Below, in pieces: positions 44,260 through 53,375 of a DNA stretch of 64,000 nt. The stretch is from NCBI GenBank assembly GCA_025559845.1, contig CP048470.1:472001-536000 (forward strand), in the 5' to 3' direction. The notes under the pieces are model-generated. The model was not told the origin of the DNA and made no database searches. It was given only the letters and a program-made list of their open reading frames with translations. The position numbers and the translations under genes were made by a program. Within the stretch, counting starts at the first letter, position 1; each line of letters begins with the position of its first letter. The DNA comes from Agrobacterium tumefaciens. Its GTDB lineage: Bacteria > Pseudomonadota > Alphaproteobacteria > Rhizobiales > Rhizobiaceae.

Positions 44260-45051
44260 TCAACCTGCTTCGACGACTTCGAGCTTTGCTTTGGCGAAAG
44301 AAGACAGGAGAAAATCCGGAGGCGCAAGATCGGTGACAAGATGGGAGAAATCGCGGGGGCTCCCCACTGTCGCGATTGCCTTGCGAGCAAACTTCGAATG
44401 ATCACCAACCAGAACTGACTGGACCGAACGCCGCATTGCCGCCTGCTTGATTGCGATCTTTTCAAGATCGTAGTCGAGGATCGTGCCATCCGTCGCAAAG
44501 CCGGAAAAACCGATGAATGCGAAATCGAAGTGGATTGTTTCGATCTCAGCCAATGTTCTAGCGCCGACAAGTGAACCGTCAGCGCCGCGCGAAGAGCCAC
44601 CAAAGACATGAAGGTGCAGGTCGGGTTCCCCGGTCAGAAGCATCGCGCAAGCAAGACTGTTGGTAAAGACATGCAAACGGATAGCGCGTTCCTTGAGAGC
44701 TCTGGCGACGGCTTCTACGGTGGTACCGACGTCCAGGAAGATTGCTGCGCCATCAGGCACCAAGTTTGCGGCCGAACGTCCTATTCTCTCCTTGGCAGCC
44801 GCTGCCCGCATCGTCTTTTCGGCATATCCAAGACGAACGGTCGAATCCATAGGCCCCGCTCCGCCGTGAAAGCGTTGCAACAAACGGAGCTTGTCGAGTT
44901 GGATTATGTCTCGCCTTATCGATTGTACGGAAACATCGAAGCGCTGAGAAAGGGTCTCCAGCGTTGCATATCCATGCTCCCCCACCAGTTGCAATATCTC
45001 GGTCTGGCGCGGCGTCAGCTCGCTATTCTCTGGCATGTCATCTCTTGTCAT
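44260..45051 (-). CDS. DeoR/GlpR family transcriptional regulator
   Basis: 263 aa. DeoR HTH at the N-terminus (LTPRQTEILQLVGEHGYAT, SQRFDVSVQSIRRDIIQLDKLRLL, RFHGGAG) and the sugar-phosphate-isomerase-like sensor (AIFLDVGTTVEAVARAL, VFTNSLACAMLL, FIGFSGFATDGTILDYDLEKIAIKQA, VGDHSKFARKA). The effector is usually a phosphorylated sugar or polyol. It is divergent from the LOG-like/ABC transporter operon with a 73-bp shared region that includes an imperfect palindrome, so it is probably the repressor of that importer. It differs from GlpR at 58924. GGGAG precedes the ATG at 45051. Confidence 0.92.
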   Translation of the reverse strand: MTRDDMPENSELTPRQTEILQLVGEHGYATLETLSQRFDVSVQSIRRDIIQLDKLRLLQRFHGGAGPMDSTVRLGYAEKTMRAAAAKERIGRSAANLVPDGAAIFLDVGTTVEAVARALKERAIRLHVFTNSLACAMLLTGEPDLHLHVFGGSSRGADGSLVGARTLAEIETIHFDFAFIGFSGFATDGTILDYDLEKIAIKQAAMRRSVQSVLVGDHSKFARKAIATVGSPRDFSHLVTDLAPPDFLLSSFAKAKLEVVEAG

Positions 45052-45065
45052 AAAACTCCCATTAA

Positions 45066-45093
45066 TGTCACTTATATTACAAACTACATGACA
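45066..45093. promoter_or_regulatory. Possible DeoR operator in the divergent region
   Basis: TGTCA (45066-45070) and TGACA (45089-45093) flank an AT-rich 18-bp core with TTATATTA, in the 73-bp region between the DeoR gene and the LOG-like gene. The position fits control of both directions; symmetry is limited to 5 bp. Confidence 0.4.
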
Positions 45094-45124
45094 GTTTTAA
45101 GAATTGAACGGAGCAAAAATCATT

Positions 45125-45754
45125 ATGGTGGAATTGCGCTGGAACGCACAGGAAAAACGCCTGCACGGTACTGGAAAAGTCTTCGATCCTTCCCGGTTGG
45201 AATGGTTGGATAACGATGCTCCCGACAACAGAAGCGGTTCGGCCGTGACGCCACTTGAAGCCTTGAAGTGTCTTGCCGGGCATCGCTTGCTCAAGCGGGT
45301 TCCGATTGGCATCATCGGACCTCGAGACGCAACCGTTGAACAGCGACAGACAGCCTACCAACTTGCCTCAGCCATGGCGGATCACGGCCTGCAGCTTATC
45401 TGCGGCGGAAAGAATGGCGTTATGGAAGCGGCATGTGAGGGGCATGCTTCACGTGGTGGCTTGCCAATCGGGATATTGCCCGATGAGGAATGGCAAGCAG
45501 CCAACCCTTTCGTTGCTATACCGATTGCCACCGGCATAGGTCCTGCCCGTAACGCAATTATTGCACGTGCGTGTGTAGCGCTCGTTGCTGTCGGCGGTGG
45601 CGTCGGTACCCTGTCCGAAATGGCGCTGGGGCTGCAGTTCAACCGGTTGGTGATTGCCATGGCAGGCGCTCCGCATGTCGACAGCGTGCCTGTCATCGAA
45701 ACCATTGAAGATGTGCTGGAACGCATCGCCAATCGAATTCTCTTCAAAATGTAA
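45125..45754 (+). CDS. LOG/TIGR00725-like Rossmann-fold protein
   Basis: 209 aa from the ATG at 45125, 10 nt after CGGAGC; a TTG at 45104 is the alternative. After an unusual N-terminal arm of about 60 residues (ELRWNAQEKRLHGTGKVFDP) comes a nucleotide-binding fold: PIGIIGPRDATVEQRQTAY, LICGGKNGVMEAACEGHASRGG, IGPARNAIIARACVALVAVGGGVGTLSEMAL. The GGGVGTLSE loop corresponds to the PGGxGTxxE motif of lysine-decarboxylase-like (LOG) phosphoribohydrolases. These proteins bind or cleave nucleoside monophosphates or related nucleotides. It leads the operon of an ABC importer, an uncommon neighbour, so it may process the imported compound or a nucleotide signal (inference). Confidence 0.82.
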   Translation: MVELRWNAQEKRLHGTGKVFDPSRLEWLDNDAPDNRSGSAVTPLEALKCLAGHRLLKRVPIGIIGPRDATVEQRQTAYQLASAMADHGLQLICGGKNGVMEAACEGHASRGGLPIGILPDEEWQAANPFVAIPIATGIGPARNAIIARACVALVAVGGGVGTLSEMALGLQFNRLVIAMAGAPHVDSVPVIETIEDVLERIANRILFKM

Positions 45755-45841
45755 GCTTTCTTCCATTTGTCATCAAACTATTACATCGCATCACTAGAAG
45801 GGCGACGGACATCGAACCGCAACGCTTAAGAGGCTGCCCTC

Positions 45842-46627
45842 TTGCCCTTCATTGCAATCGCCTATCTGATCTTTCTGGTATCCCCCGTGCTTTTGCTTGC
45901 ACTGGGCTCGTTCGGCGAAAACTGGAGTAACACCCTTCTGCCAACGGGTTTCACATGGCGCTGGTATGAGGAGGTTATGGCGGACCCCAGTTTTCGCCGA
46001 GCCTTTATCACCAGCCTGCAGATCGTCGGCGTCACCTGCGCCCTGAATATGTTGATCGGTCTGCCCTTCGCATATGCCATCCAGGTGGGCGCCAGAGGCG
46101 GTGTCAGATTTGCGGCCCGTCTGGTGACATTGCTTCCGGTTGCGGTCCCTGATCTCGTTCTTGCCTTCGGCTTCATCCTTGTCTTTTCATCCGACACGCT
46201 CCCGTGGCTTGGCAGCTTCTGGCTACTGGCGGCAGGTCATCTTGTCTTGACGCTACCCTACACAGTCACGGCGCTTGTCGCCGACATGGAGCAGTTGCGG
46301 CTGGACGAATACGAACATGCCGCCTCCACGCTTGGCGCCTCCTTCCTCGCCAGACTTCGCGACATCGTCATTCCGCTGCTTGGCCCCAGTCTGATGTCAT
46401 CCATGCTGACTGTTGCGGCTTTGTCGATTGGCGAATTTCAGCTTTCAAACCTCATCTCCGGGTTCCTCTCCCGCACCTACCCCGTTGTGCTTTTGCAAGC
46501 CTTTTACGGCGCAACTGGCTTTGCCTGTGCGGCCACCATCGTGCTGCTTTTCCTCGCCGCCATCGCGTCGCTGGCAAGCAGCCTCACATCCAAATTTTCA
46601 GGCGACAAGAAAGCAGTTTCCGCATGA
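45842..46627 (+). CDS. ABC importer permease (PotC/FbpB type), subunit 1
   Basis: 261 aa with six hydrophobic segments. The start is assigned to the TTG at 45842 because the hydrophobic first helix begins at once (MPFIAIAYLIFLVSPVLLLALGSFG); a ribosome site is weak (AAGAGG about 10 nt ahead). The coupling EAA loop is EYEHAASTLGASFLARLRDIVIPLL near residue 160. The downstream ATPase gene overlaps by 4 nt (ATGA). It resembles the second permease of spermidine/putrescine, thiamine or iron transporters. A 88-bp gap separates it from the LOG-like gene. Confidence 0.9.
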   Translation: MPFIAIAYLIFLVSPVLLLALGSFGENWSNTLLPTGFTWRWYEEVMADPSFRRAFITSLQIVGVTCALNMLIGLPFAYAIQVGARGGVRFAARLVTLLPVAVPDLVLAFGFILVFSSDTLPWLGSFWLLAAGHLVLTLPYTVTALVADMEQLRLDEYEHAASTLGASFLARLRDIVIPLLGPSLMSSMLTVAALSIGEFQLSNLISGFLSRTYPVVLLQAFYGATGFACAATIVLLFLAAIASLASSLTSKFSGDKKAVSA

Positions 46628-47661
46628 CGCTCACATATGAAAACGTCAGCTTCACCTATCCGGGCGCAAAAACCGGCATCTTCGATCTGTCGCTTGAGAT
46701 CGGGCCTGGTGAGCTTCTGGCCATCATCGGCGCCTCGGGCTCTGGCAAATCGACAATCCTGAAGCTGCTTGCCGGCTTCATCACCCCGTCCAGCGGCCGC
46801 ATTCTGATTGATGGTACCGACGTAAGCGCACTGTCTCCGGAGAGACGGCGACTTGGTGTCGTTTTCCAGAACTACGCGCTCTTTCCCCACATGCGCTTGT
46901 GGGAAAACGTCGCTTATCCGTTGAAGGTACGCGGCATAGCCAAAGCCGAACGGCGCACGCGGGCAATCGACATGCTGGACCGTGTCGGCATGAGCCACCG
47001 GGCCGATGATGTTCCCGCCGCACTTTCAGGCGGACAGCAGCAGCGCGTTGCACTTGCCCGCGCACTGGTCTTCGAACCTCAAGGCCTTCTTCTCGACGAG
47101 CCGCTTTCGGCCCTCGACGCCAATCTGCGTGTAGACATGCGCGACGAGATTTTGCGCGTTCAACGCGCTTCAGGCATCGCCACATTGCTCGTGACGCACG
47201 ACCAGGAGGAGGCGCTTTCGATAGCCGACAAGATCGCCGTAATGCGTGACGGTCGGTTAATCCAGATCGGCACCCCACAGGAACTCTACGAAACACCAGC
47301 CAATGCTTATGTGGCAGCTTTTGTCGGCCAATCGAACCTCTGGAAGGGCACGATCGCCGCCGACGGGTTGGTTGAGACCGAGATCGGCACACTCCGCTGC
47401 GACACCAAAGGCCACACGCCGGGGGGTGCGGTGACCGTGTTCGTTCGCCCCGAACGGATTACTCCCGCACTCGACGCTGATGCGCGGACCTCCACCGGCG
47501 TCTTCTCCGGGGTTGTGGCCGCCGATCGTTACCTCGGCCCGATCCGTCGCATCGATCTCAATGTTCAGGGCGGCCTCATCCGCCTGGAAACGCATCTGAG
47601 GGAGGCTGTGACATCCGTGCAGGTCCCTCCAGACGCAGTACGCCTTCTTCCCCCCAACTGA
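46624..47661 (+). CDS. ABC importer ATP-binding protein (PotA/FbpC type)
   Basis: 345 aa. Walker A GASGSGKST (36-44), Q-loop VVFQNYALFPHM, signature ALSGGQQQRVALARAL, Walker B GLLLDEPLSALD, H-loop VTHDQEEAL. The last 110 residues are a TOBE-type regulatory domain (VFVRPERITPALD). The true start is the ATG at 46624 overlapping the permease stop; the longer frame from 46204 is spurious. It energises import with the two permeases at 45842 and 48869. Confidence 0.94.
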   Translation: MTLTYENVSFTYPGAKTGIFDLSLEIGPGELLAIIGASGSGKSTILKLLAGFITPSSGRILIDGTDVSALSPERRRLGVVFQNYALFPHMRLWENVAYPLKVRGIAKAERRTRAIDMLDRVGMSHRADDVPAALSGGQQQRVALARALVFEPQGLLLDEPLSALDANLRVDMRDEILRVQRASGIATLLVTHDQEEALSIADKIAVMRDGRLIQIGTPQELYETPANAYVAAFVGQSNLWKGTIAADGLVETEIGTLRCDTKGHTPGGAVTVFVRPERITPALDADARTSTGVFSGVVAADRYLGPIRRIDLNVQGGLIRLETHLREAVTSVQVPPDAVRLLPPN

Positions 47662-47684
47662 ATTTCAGCAAAAAAGGTACGACC

Positions 47685-48764
47685 ATGAACAGACGCCAAT
47701 TCATGACAACCATGGCCGCAGGCGCCATAGTCTTGAGCTTTGCCTCCAGCGCACTCGCCTTTGAAGGCCCAGAACTCTATCAGGGTGAAAAAGCACTTTA
47801 TGAGGCCGCTCAGAAAGAAGGCCTCGTCGTGTCCTTCGACACCGGCCCAACGTGGGCAAACTGGGCAGGCCAGTTCAAGGCTTTCCAGAAGCGTTATCCG
47901 GGTGTGGAGATGGTCTATAACGATCTCGGCTCGGCAGCCACAGTTGTTGCCCTCGACAAATCCCGCAACCGCCCGCAGGCCGACACGGCCTATTACTTCG
48001 CCGCATCTGCGCTCGATGCCGCCAAGGCTGGTGTTGTGGAAGGCTACAAGCCAACAAACTTTGACCGCTTGCCCGAGACACTTCGAGCGACTGATGGCCA
48101 GTGGTTCACGGTTCACACGTTGAGTGTTGCCTTCCTCGTCAACACCAAGCTGGTTAAAAACGTTCCGAAAACCTGGGCCGATCTTCTTAAGCCCGAATAC
48201 AAGAATGCAATCGTCTATCAGGACCCGCGTTCGACAGGCCAGGGACAGGTTGTCACCTTCGCAGCAAGCTTCGGCAATGGCGGCAGCATGGACGATGTAA
48301 CACCAGGCATCGACTATCTCGGCAAGCTCAGCAAGGCAGGCAATGTCCTTCGCACCGTCGGCACAACGCCTTACGCTCAGTTCCTGAAGGGTGAAATCCC
48401 GATCTGGATCGGCTACGAAAACGATGGCCTGAAAGCGAAGTTCACCGATGGCATGGCAGATGGCATCGAGGTCGTCATTCCCGAGGAGGCATCGGCCGCG
48501 GCCCCCTATGCGATTTCACTGGTCAAGAATGGCCCGAACCCCAATGCGGGCAAGCTGTGGCTGAACTTTGTCATGAGCGACGAAGGTCAGAAGATCTTTG
48601 CCGAAGGCTATGTCCGCCCCTCCGTCAACGACATCAAGCTTCCTGAAGCTGTCGCGGCCAAGATGCCGACTGCCACCCAGATCAAGCCACTCGATATTGC
48701 CAAGGCAACCGCCAAGAAGGCGGAAATTGATGCCGGTTGGGCCAAAGCCGTTCTGGGTCAGTAA
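47685..48764 (+). CDS. ABC importer substrate-binding protein (iron/polyamine/phosphonate-type)
   Basis: 359 aa. The N-terminus MNRRQFMTTMAAGAIVLSFA is a Tat-like signal peptide (twin arginine plus RQFM) ending about SALA-FE. Mature part has the family pattern ALYEAAQKEGLVVSFDTGP, AFQKRYPGVEMVY, LLKPEYKNAIVYQDPRSTGQG, KLWLNFVMSDEGQKIFAEGYVRP. This is the group of AfuA/FbpA- and 2-aminoethylphosphonate-type receptors; no iron tyrosine pair is evident, so an organic ligand is favoured. A 10-bp hairpin follows the gene before permease 2. Confidence 0.9.
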   Translation: MNRRQFMTTMAAGAIVLSFASSALAFEGPELYQGEKALYEAAQKEGLVVSFDTGPTWANWAGQFKAFQKRYPGVEMVYNDLGSAATVVALDKSRNRPQADTAYYFAASALDAAKAGVVEGYKPTNFDRLPETLRATDGQWFTVHTLSVAFLVNTKLVKNVPKTWADLLKPEYKNAIVYQDPRSTGQGQVVTFAASFGNGGSMDDVTPGIDYLGKLSKAGNVLRTVGTTPYAQFLKGEIPIWIGYENDGLKAKFTDGMADGIEVVIPEEASAAAPYAISLVKNGPNPNAGKLWLNFVMSDEGQKIFAEGYVRPSVNDIKLPEAVAAKMPTATQIKPLDIAKATAKKAEIDAGWAKAVLGQ

Positions 48765-48776
48765 CAACGCCTCAGT

Positions 48777-48805
48777 CACCCGCCGCGCAATGAAGGCGGC
48801 GGGTG
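48777..48805 (+). other. Intercistronic hairpin after the substrate-binding protein gene
   Basis: CACCCGCCGC (48777-48786) and GCGGCGGGTG (48796-48805) pair perfectly with a 9-nt loop. It lies 12 bp after the stop and 63 bp before the next permease; likely protects upstream mRNA. Confidence 0.6.
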
Positions 48806-48868
48806 GCACGCCAACGGGCAGACAACGTTGGCCTGCAACTGGCAGCCATCCCTATCAGGAGAATTTCG

Positions 48869-49696
48869 ATGGGCGTTCGTGCCTCCAAAAAAGCACTCGC
48901 ACTGTTCGCCTTGCCTGGCTGTACAGTCCTTGGTGTGTTCTTCATCCTCCCCATCTGTGCAGTTCTGATTGGAGCATTTTCCGATAGCGGCAACGCATTC
49001 GTTCGATTGATCGACGATCCGGTCTTCTGGAACGGATTAAAGGGAACGCTTATTCTCGGAACAGCCGCCCCCCTGTTTTCCCTGATCGTCGGGCTTTGCG
49101 TCGCTCTTGCCCTAGCCCGCCTAGCACCGCGGCTTAAGATGGCCGCATTGATTGCCATCTCTCTGCCGCTAACATTTTCAGGGCTGATCGTGGCCTATGG
49201 CTTTATTCTTTTGCTTGGGCGCTCAGGCTTCGTAACCCTGCTGCTTGCCGAACTCGGCTTCGATCCAGCCGTGGTCGGGGGCTTCATTTTTTCACCATTC
49301 GGCCTAGGGCTCGCCTACGCCTATTATCTCGTCCCGCGCGTTGTCCTTATCGTGCTTCCCGCCATCACCAATTTCGACCGCAACCAGCTGATTGCGGCGC
49401 GGTCGCTTGGAGCCAGCAATGGCCGCGCGATGGTCGATGTGATGCTGCCGCAGATTGCACCAAGCCTCGTGGCCGCGTTCTGCCTGACGTCTGCCGTGGC
49501 GGTTGGAGCCTATGGTACAGCGCTCGCTCTTGTCGGCACACAGGTGAACATTCTTCCGCTGGTTCTCTACAGCAAGGTTTCCGAAACCGGGACTGACTTG
49601 CCCGCAGCTTCGGCAGCCTCGCTTGTACTCATCGCGATTTGCGCCCTGATCATCTCGCTTGGAGAAGCTGTCGGCCGGAAGAGCCGGTCGACTTAA
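48869..49696 (+). CDS. ABC importer permease (PotB/FbpB type), subunit 2
   Basis: 275 aa from the ATG at 48869 behind AGGAG; the frame opens at 48803 inside the hairpin region. Six transmembrane segments; first helix LFALPGCTVLGVFFILPICAVL, EAA loop QLIAARSLGASNGRAMVDVMLPQIAPSL near residue 175. It completes the transporter encoded from 45842. The gene order permease-ATPase-receptor-permease is unusual; most such operons keep the two permeases adjacent. Its stop codon overlaps the T-tract of the opposite glp terminator. Confidence 0.9.
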   Translation: MGVRASKKALALFALPGCTVLGVFFILPICAVLIGAFSDSGNAFVRLIDDPVFWNGLKGTLILGTAAPLFSLIVGLCVALALARLAPRLKMAALIAISLPLTFSGLIVAYGFILLLGRSGFVTLLLAELGFDPAVVGGFIFSPFGLGLAYAYYLVPRVVLIVLPAITNFDRNQLIAARSLGASNGRAMVDVMLPQIAPSLVAAFCLTSAVAVGAYGTALALVGTQVNILPLVLYSKVSETGTDLPAASAASLVLIAICALIISLGEAVGRKSRST

Positions 49697-49720
49697 AAAG
49701 CATAATGACCCTGGTTATGC
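49695..49720 (-). terminator. Intrinsic terminator of the glp operon overlapping glpK and its neighbour
   Basis: On the minus strand GCATAA (49720-49715) contains the glpK stop codon TAA, the 9-nt loop follows, then TTATGC (49705-49700) and TTTTT (49699-49695). The T-tract also overlaps the TAA of the plus-strand permease (49694-49696), so two converging genes are separated by only 18 bp. Confidence 0.8.
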
Positions 49721-51211
49721 CGGTCGCGACAGGCATCTGCTCACGCTGTCTCGCCAGCCGGCGATAGCACGCTCGCGTTCAGCGCCATCGAGATCTGGCG
49801 TAAAGCGACGATCACGCTTCCAATGCGAGGCAAAGCCTTCCTGATCCGGCCAGATACCGGCACGCGACGCTGCAAGCCATGCCGCTCCCAAAATCGTCGT
49901 TTCGAGAAAAACCGGGCGGTCGACGGGTGCGGCAAGAACATCGGCAAGCCGCTGCATGGTCCAGTCGGAAGCAACCATGCCACCATCGACCCTGAGAACC
50001 GTCTTGCCGTTATCGCCTGCCCAATCCTTGCGCATGGCCTCGAGCAGGTCGAATGTCTGATAGGCAACGCTTTCCAGTGCTGCGCGCGCAAACTCGGCCG
50101 GCCCGGTTCCACGCGTCAAACCGAAAATGGCGCCGCGCGCTTCCGCGTCCCAGTAAGGTGCCCCAAGTCCCGTGAACGCCGGAACCAAATAAACCCGCTG
50201 GTTGGGATCGGCCTTTTCGGCAAGTGCACTAACCTCCGACGCAACAGAGATAAACCCGAGTTCGTCGCGCAGCCACTGCACCGCCGCGCCTGCAATAAAG
50301 ATCGACCCTTCGAGCGCGTAGGTCGTAACACCGTTAAGTCGGTAGGCGATGGTGGTCAGCAGCCTGTTGGTCGATGCAACGCGATCCGTTCCAGTGTTGA
50401 GCAGCGCAAAGCAGCCGGTACCATAGGTCGACTTCATCATGCCCGGTTCGAAGCAGGCGTTGCCGATGACGGCCGCCTGCTGGTCGCCCGCCACGCCGAG
50501 GATCGGAATTTCAGCGCCGAACAAAGCCTTGTCCGTGATGCCGAAATCGGCAGCACAATCCAGTACCTCCGGCAGCATGGCGCGTGGAATATCGAGAATG
50601 GACAGGAGTTCTTCGTCCCAGGCGTTTTCTTCAATGTTGTAGATCAACGTTCTCGACGCATTCGTGGCATCGGTCACGTGACGTCGGCCGCCTGTGAGAC
50701 GGTAGATCAGAAAACTGTCGACAGTTCCGAAACATATCTCGCCATTGACTGCCTTTTCACGCAGACCGCTTACGCTGTCGAGCAACCATGCAAGCTTCGT
50801 TCCCGAGAAATAAGGATCAAGAAGCAACCCTGTTTTTTTCGCAAAGAGCGGCTCCAGCCCGCGTCTCTTTAACTCCTCGCACACCGGCGCGGCGCGGCGA
50901 TCCTGCCAGACAACGGCGCGATGGACGGCCTCGCCGGTATTCTTGTCCCATAGAACAGTGGTTTCGCGCTGATTGGTAATGCCGATCGCCTCGATGTCGG
51001 AGGCGCCGATACCTGCGTCTGCCAGCGCCAGGCGGATGGTTTCAACCACACTGTTCCAGATATCTTCCGGTTCATGCTCCACCCAGCCAGATGCCGGGAA
51101 ATGCTGGGGGAATTCTCGCTGTCCGACCCCGATGACCCGCATATCGCGATCGAAAACCATAGATCGCGTTGATGTCGTTCCCTGGTCGATCGCCAGAATA
51201 TACCCACCCAT
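49715..51211 (-). CDS. glpK: Glycerol kinase
   Basis: 498 aa from the ATG at 51211 (GAAGGGAG ahead; the frame opens at 51235). [17 protein letters not shown] phosphate loop, [63 protein letters not shown], and [15 protein letters not shown] are FGGY glycerol-kinase blocks. It phosphorylates glycerol taken up by the adjacent ABC importer. Last gene of the glp operon, 70 bp after glpV with a strong hairpin between, so it may be expressed less than glpV. Confidence 0.97.
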   Translation of the reverse strand: MGGYILAIDQGTTSTRSMVFDRDMRVIGVGQREFPQHFPASGWVEHEPEDIWNSVVETIRLALADAGIGASDIEAIGITNQRETTVLWDKNTGEAVHRAVVWQDRRAAPVCEELKRRGLEPLFAKKTGLLLDPYFSGTKLAWLLDSVSGLREKAVNGEICFGTVDSFLIYRLTGGRRHVTDATNASRTLIYNIEENAWDEELLSILDIPRAMLPEVLDCAADFGITDKALFGAEIPILGVAGDQQAAVIGNACFEPGMMKSTYGTGCFALLNTGTDRVASTNRLLTTIAYRLNGVTTYALEGSIFIAGAAVQWLRDELGFISVASEVSALAEKADPNQRVYLVPAFTGLGAPYWDAEARGAIFGLTRGTGPAEFARAALESVAYQTFDLLEAMRKDWAGDNGKTVLRVDGGMVASDWTMQRLADVLAAPVDRPVFLETTILGAAWLAASRAGIWPDQEGFASHWKRDRRFTPDLDGAERERAIAGWRDSVSRCLSRPA

Positions 51212-51239
51212 TATGTCACTCCCTTCAAGATGCAAATGA

Positions 51240-51261
51240 CCGGGGCGGCAAGCCGCCCCGG
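51240..51261 (-). other. Intercistronic hairpin between glpV and glpK
   Basis: CCGGGGCGGC (51240-51249), AA, GCCGCCCCGG (51252-51261): a 10-bp perfect GC-rich stem. Since the drawn loop has only 2 nt, the innermost pair would open. It sits 20 bp after the glpV stop with no T-tract; a 3' protective structure for the abundant binding-protein mRNA is likely. Confidence 0.6.
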
Positions 51262-51281
51262 TTAGAATGTGCCGTCAGAAA

Positions 51282-53003
51282 TTACTTCTGCCAGCTTTTG
51301 ACCAGCTCGTCATAATTGACGGTAACAGGCTTTTCCTTTTCGTCGGCAATCTTCAGCTGTGGTGCCAGATTACCCTTCGAAACTGCGTCCTTGTTCCAGT
51401 ATTCGATGTCGTGCTCTTCCGCCAGCGCAGGCCCGAATTCACCCTGGACCTTGGCGCGCTCAAGACGCTGCAGCACCTTTTCCTGCTCTGCGCAAAGCGA
51501 GTCCATCGCTTCCTGCGGGGTCTTTGCACCGGAAGACGCATCGCCGATGGCCTGCCACCACAATTGTGCAAGCTTCGGATAATCCGGAACGTTTGTACCG
51601 GTCGGCGACCATTGCACGCGGGCCGGCGAGCGATAGAACTCGACCAGACCGCCAAGCTTCGGTGCGCGCTCCGTGAAGCTCTTGTCCCGGATACTGGATT
51701 CGCGAATGAAGGTCAGGCCGACGTGGCTCTTCTTGACGTCGACTGTCTTGGAGGTCACGAACTGTGCGTAAAGCCAGGCGGCTTTGGCACGATCGTCAGG
51801 TGTCGATTTCATGAGCGTCCATGAACCGGCGTCCTGATAGCCAAGTTTCATACCATCTTTCCAGTAGACGCCGTGCGGGCTTGGAGCAAAACGCCACTTC
51901 GGCGTTCCATCCTCGTTGACGACCGGCAGACCGGGTTTCACAAAGTCGGCGGTGAAAGCGGTGTAGGTGAACATCTGCTGGGCGATCTCACCCTGCGATG
52001 GAACAGGACCGGATTCGGAGAAGGTCATGCCCTGGGCTGCGGCCGGAGCGTAAGCCTTCATCCAGTCCAGGTATTTCTGGATCGAATAGACAGCAGCTGG
52101 ACCGTTTGTGTCACCACCGCGGGCGACGCACGAGCCGACCGGACGCGACTTTTCGTCAACCTTAATGCCCCATTCATCAACTGGCTTGCCGTTCGGAATA
52201 CCCTTGTCGCCATTACCAGCCATGGAGAGCCAGGCGTCGGTGAAGCGCCAACCGAGCGACGGGTCCTTCTTGCCATAGTCCATGTGGCCATAGACCTTCT
52301 TGCCACCGACCTCGCGGCCGGTGAAGAATTCGGCAATGTCTTCATATGCCGACCAGTTGACTGGAACGCCGAGATCGTAGCCGTATTTCGCCTTGAAATC
52401 CGCCTTGTTTTTGTCGTCGTTGAACCAGTCATAGCGGAACCAGTAAAGGTTTGCGAACTGCTGGTCCGGCAACTGATAGAGCTTTCCATCGGGTGCCGTT
52501 GTGAAAGACTTGCCGATGAAGTCATCGATGTCCAGGCCGGGGTTCGTAACGTCCTTGCCTTCGTTGGCCATGAAGTCGGTCAGGCTGCGCGCCTGCTGAT
52601 AGCGCCAATGTGTACCGATGAGATCGGAATCGTTGATATAGGCGTCATAGATGTTTTCGCCGGACTGCATCTGCGTCTGCAGTTTTTCAACAACGTCACC
52701 TTCACCAATCAGGTCATGGGTGATCTTGATGCCGGTGATGGCGGTAAAGGCTGGCGCCAGAACCTTCGATTCATATTCATGCGTGGTGATGGTCTCAGAG
52801 ACCACCTTGATGTCCATGCCGGCAAAAGGCTTTGCCGCATCGATGAACCATTGCATTTCTTTTTCCTGATCGGCGCGGGTCAGCGTTGAAAGCTCCCCGA
52901 CTTCCTTGTCAAGAAAGGTCTTTGCCTCGTCCATGCCGGCATAGGCGGAACCCGCCATCGCCAACAATATTCCTGCTGTTGTCGCTAATAGATGCCTTCG
53001 CAT
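51282..53003 (-). CDS. glpV: Glycerol ABC transporter substrate-binding protein
   Basis: 573 aa, long as in rhizobial GlpV. Signal peptide RRHLLATTAGILLAMAGSAYA, then a family 1 binding fold (MQWFIDAAKPFAGMDIKVVSETI, FTAITGIKITHDLIGEGD, VEKLQTQMQSGENIYDAYIND, DYGKKDPSLGWRFTDAWLSMAG, WTLMKSTPDDRAKAAWLYAQF). The C-terminal part (CAEQEKVLQRLERAKVQGE) is helical. It captures glycerol in the periplasm. GGGAGG precedes the ATG. Gap to glpU is 75 bp. Confidence 0.94.
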   Translation of the reverse strand: MRRHLLATTAGILLAMAGSAYAGMDEAKTFLDKEVGELSTLTRADQEKEMQWFIDAAKPFAGMDIKVVSETITTHEYESKVLAPAFTAITGIKITHDLIGEGDVVEKLQTQMQSGENIYDAYINDSDLIGTHWRYQQARSLTDFMANEGKDVTNPGLDIDDFIGKSFTTAPDGKLYQLPDQQFANLYWFRYDWFNDDKNKADFKAKYGYDLGVPVNWSAYEDIAEFFTGREVGGKKVYGHMDYGKKDPSLGWRFTDAWLSMAGNGDKGIPNGKPVDEWGIKVDEKSRPVGSCVARGGDTNGPAAVYSIQKYLDWMKAYAPAAAQGMTFSESGPVPSQGEIAQQMFTYTAFTADFVKPGLPVVNEDGTPKWRFAPSPHGVYWKDGMKLGYQDAGSWTLMKSTPDDRAKAAWLYAQFVTSKTVDVKKSHVGLTFIRESSIRDKSFTERAPKLGGLVEFYRSPARVQWSPTGTNVPDYPKLAQLWWQAIGDASSGAKTPQEAMDSLCAEQEKVLQRLERAKVQGEFGPALAEEHDIEYWNKDAVSKGNLAPQLKIADEKEKPVTVNYDELVKSWQK

Positions 53004-53078
53004 AATATCCTCCCAAGGTTTGCGATTGCAGTCTTAACGTCAGGCGGCCAGTTACCCGGCCATCTGTATCCTCCCGGC

Positions 53079-53360
53079 CTATACAAAGCGGAAAACGCCT
53101 ATGGCGTAGACCACCGCGAGGCCAAGTGCCCACCACAGGTTGGGTCCCACAAAACCCAGCCATGCGAGATGAATGAACGCCGCACCAAGCAGCGAGATGA
53201 AGAGACGATCCCCCCTCGTCGTCTCAAACCGTAAAATGCCAACACGTGGCGATCCACCCGGCGCCAGATATTCCCAGACGCCCATGCTGAGCAAAAGCAC
53301 GAGGATCGTCAGGAAGAACAATGCGGTTGGCAATGTCCACGCCATCCAGGAAAAATTCAT
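53079..53360 (-). CDS. glpU: Small membrane protein of the glycerol ABC operon (DUF2160)
   Basis: 93 aa from the ATG at 53360, 7-8 nt after GGGAG; a TTG at 53366 is the alternative. Two to three hydrophobic segments (WMAWTLPTALFFLTILVLLL; LFISLLGAAFIHLAWLGF; LWWALGLAVVYAIGVFRF) separated by a polar loop with GILRFETTRGDRLF. Its place between the permease and binding protein genes and its size match the protein of unknown function named GlpU in Rhizobium. Possible accessory subunit of the importer. Confidence 0.9.
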   Translation of the reverse strand: MNFSWMAWTLPTALFFLTILVLLLSMGVWEYLAPGGSPRVGILRFETTRGDRLFISLLGAAFIHLAWLGFVGPNLWWALGLAVVYAIGVFRFV

Positions 53361-53375
53361 GTCCAATCTCCCTTC

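Noticed and set aside
51873..52889. A 338-codon plus frame opposite glpV
   Set aside because: Antisense shadow of glpV with no domain signature.
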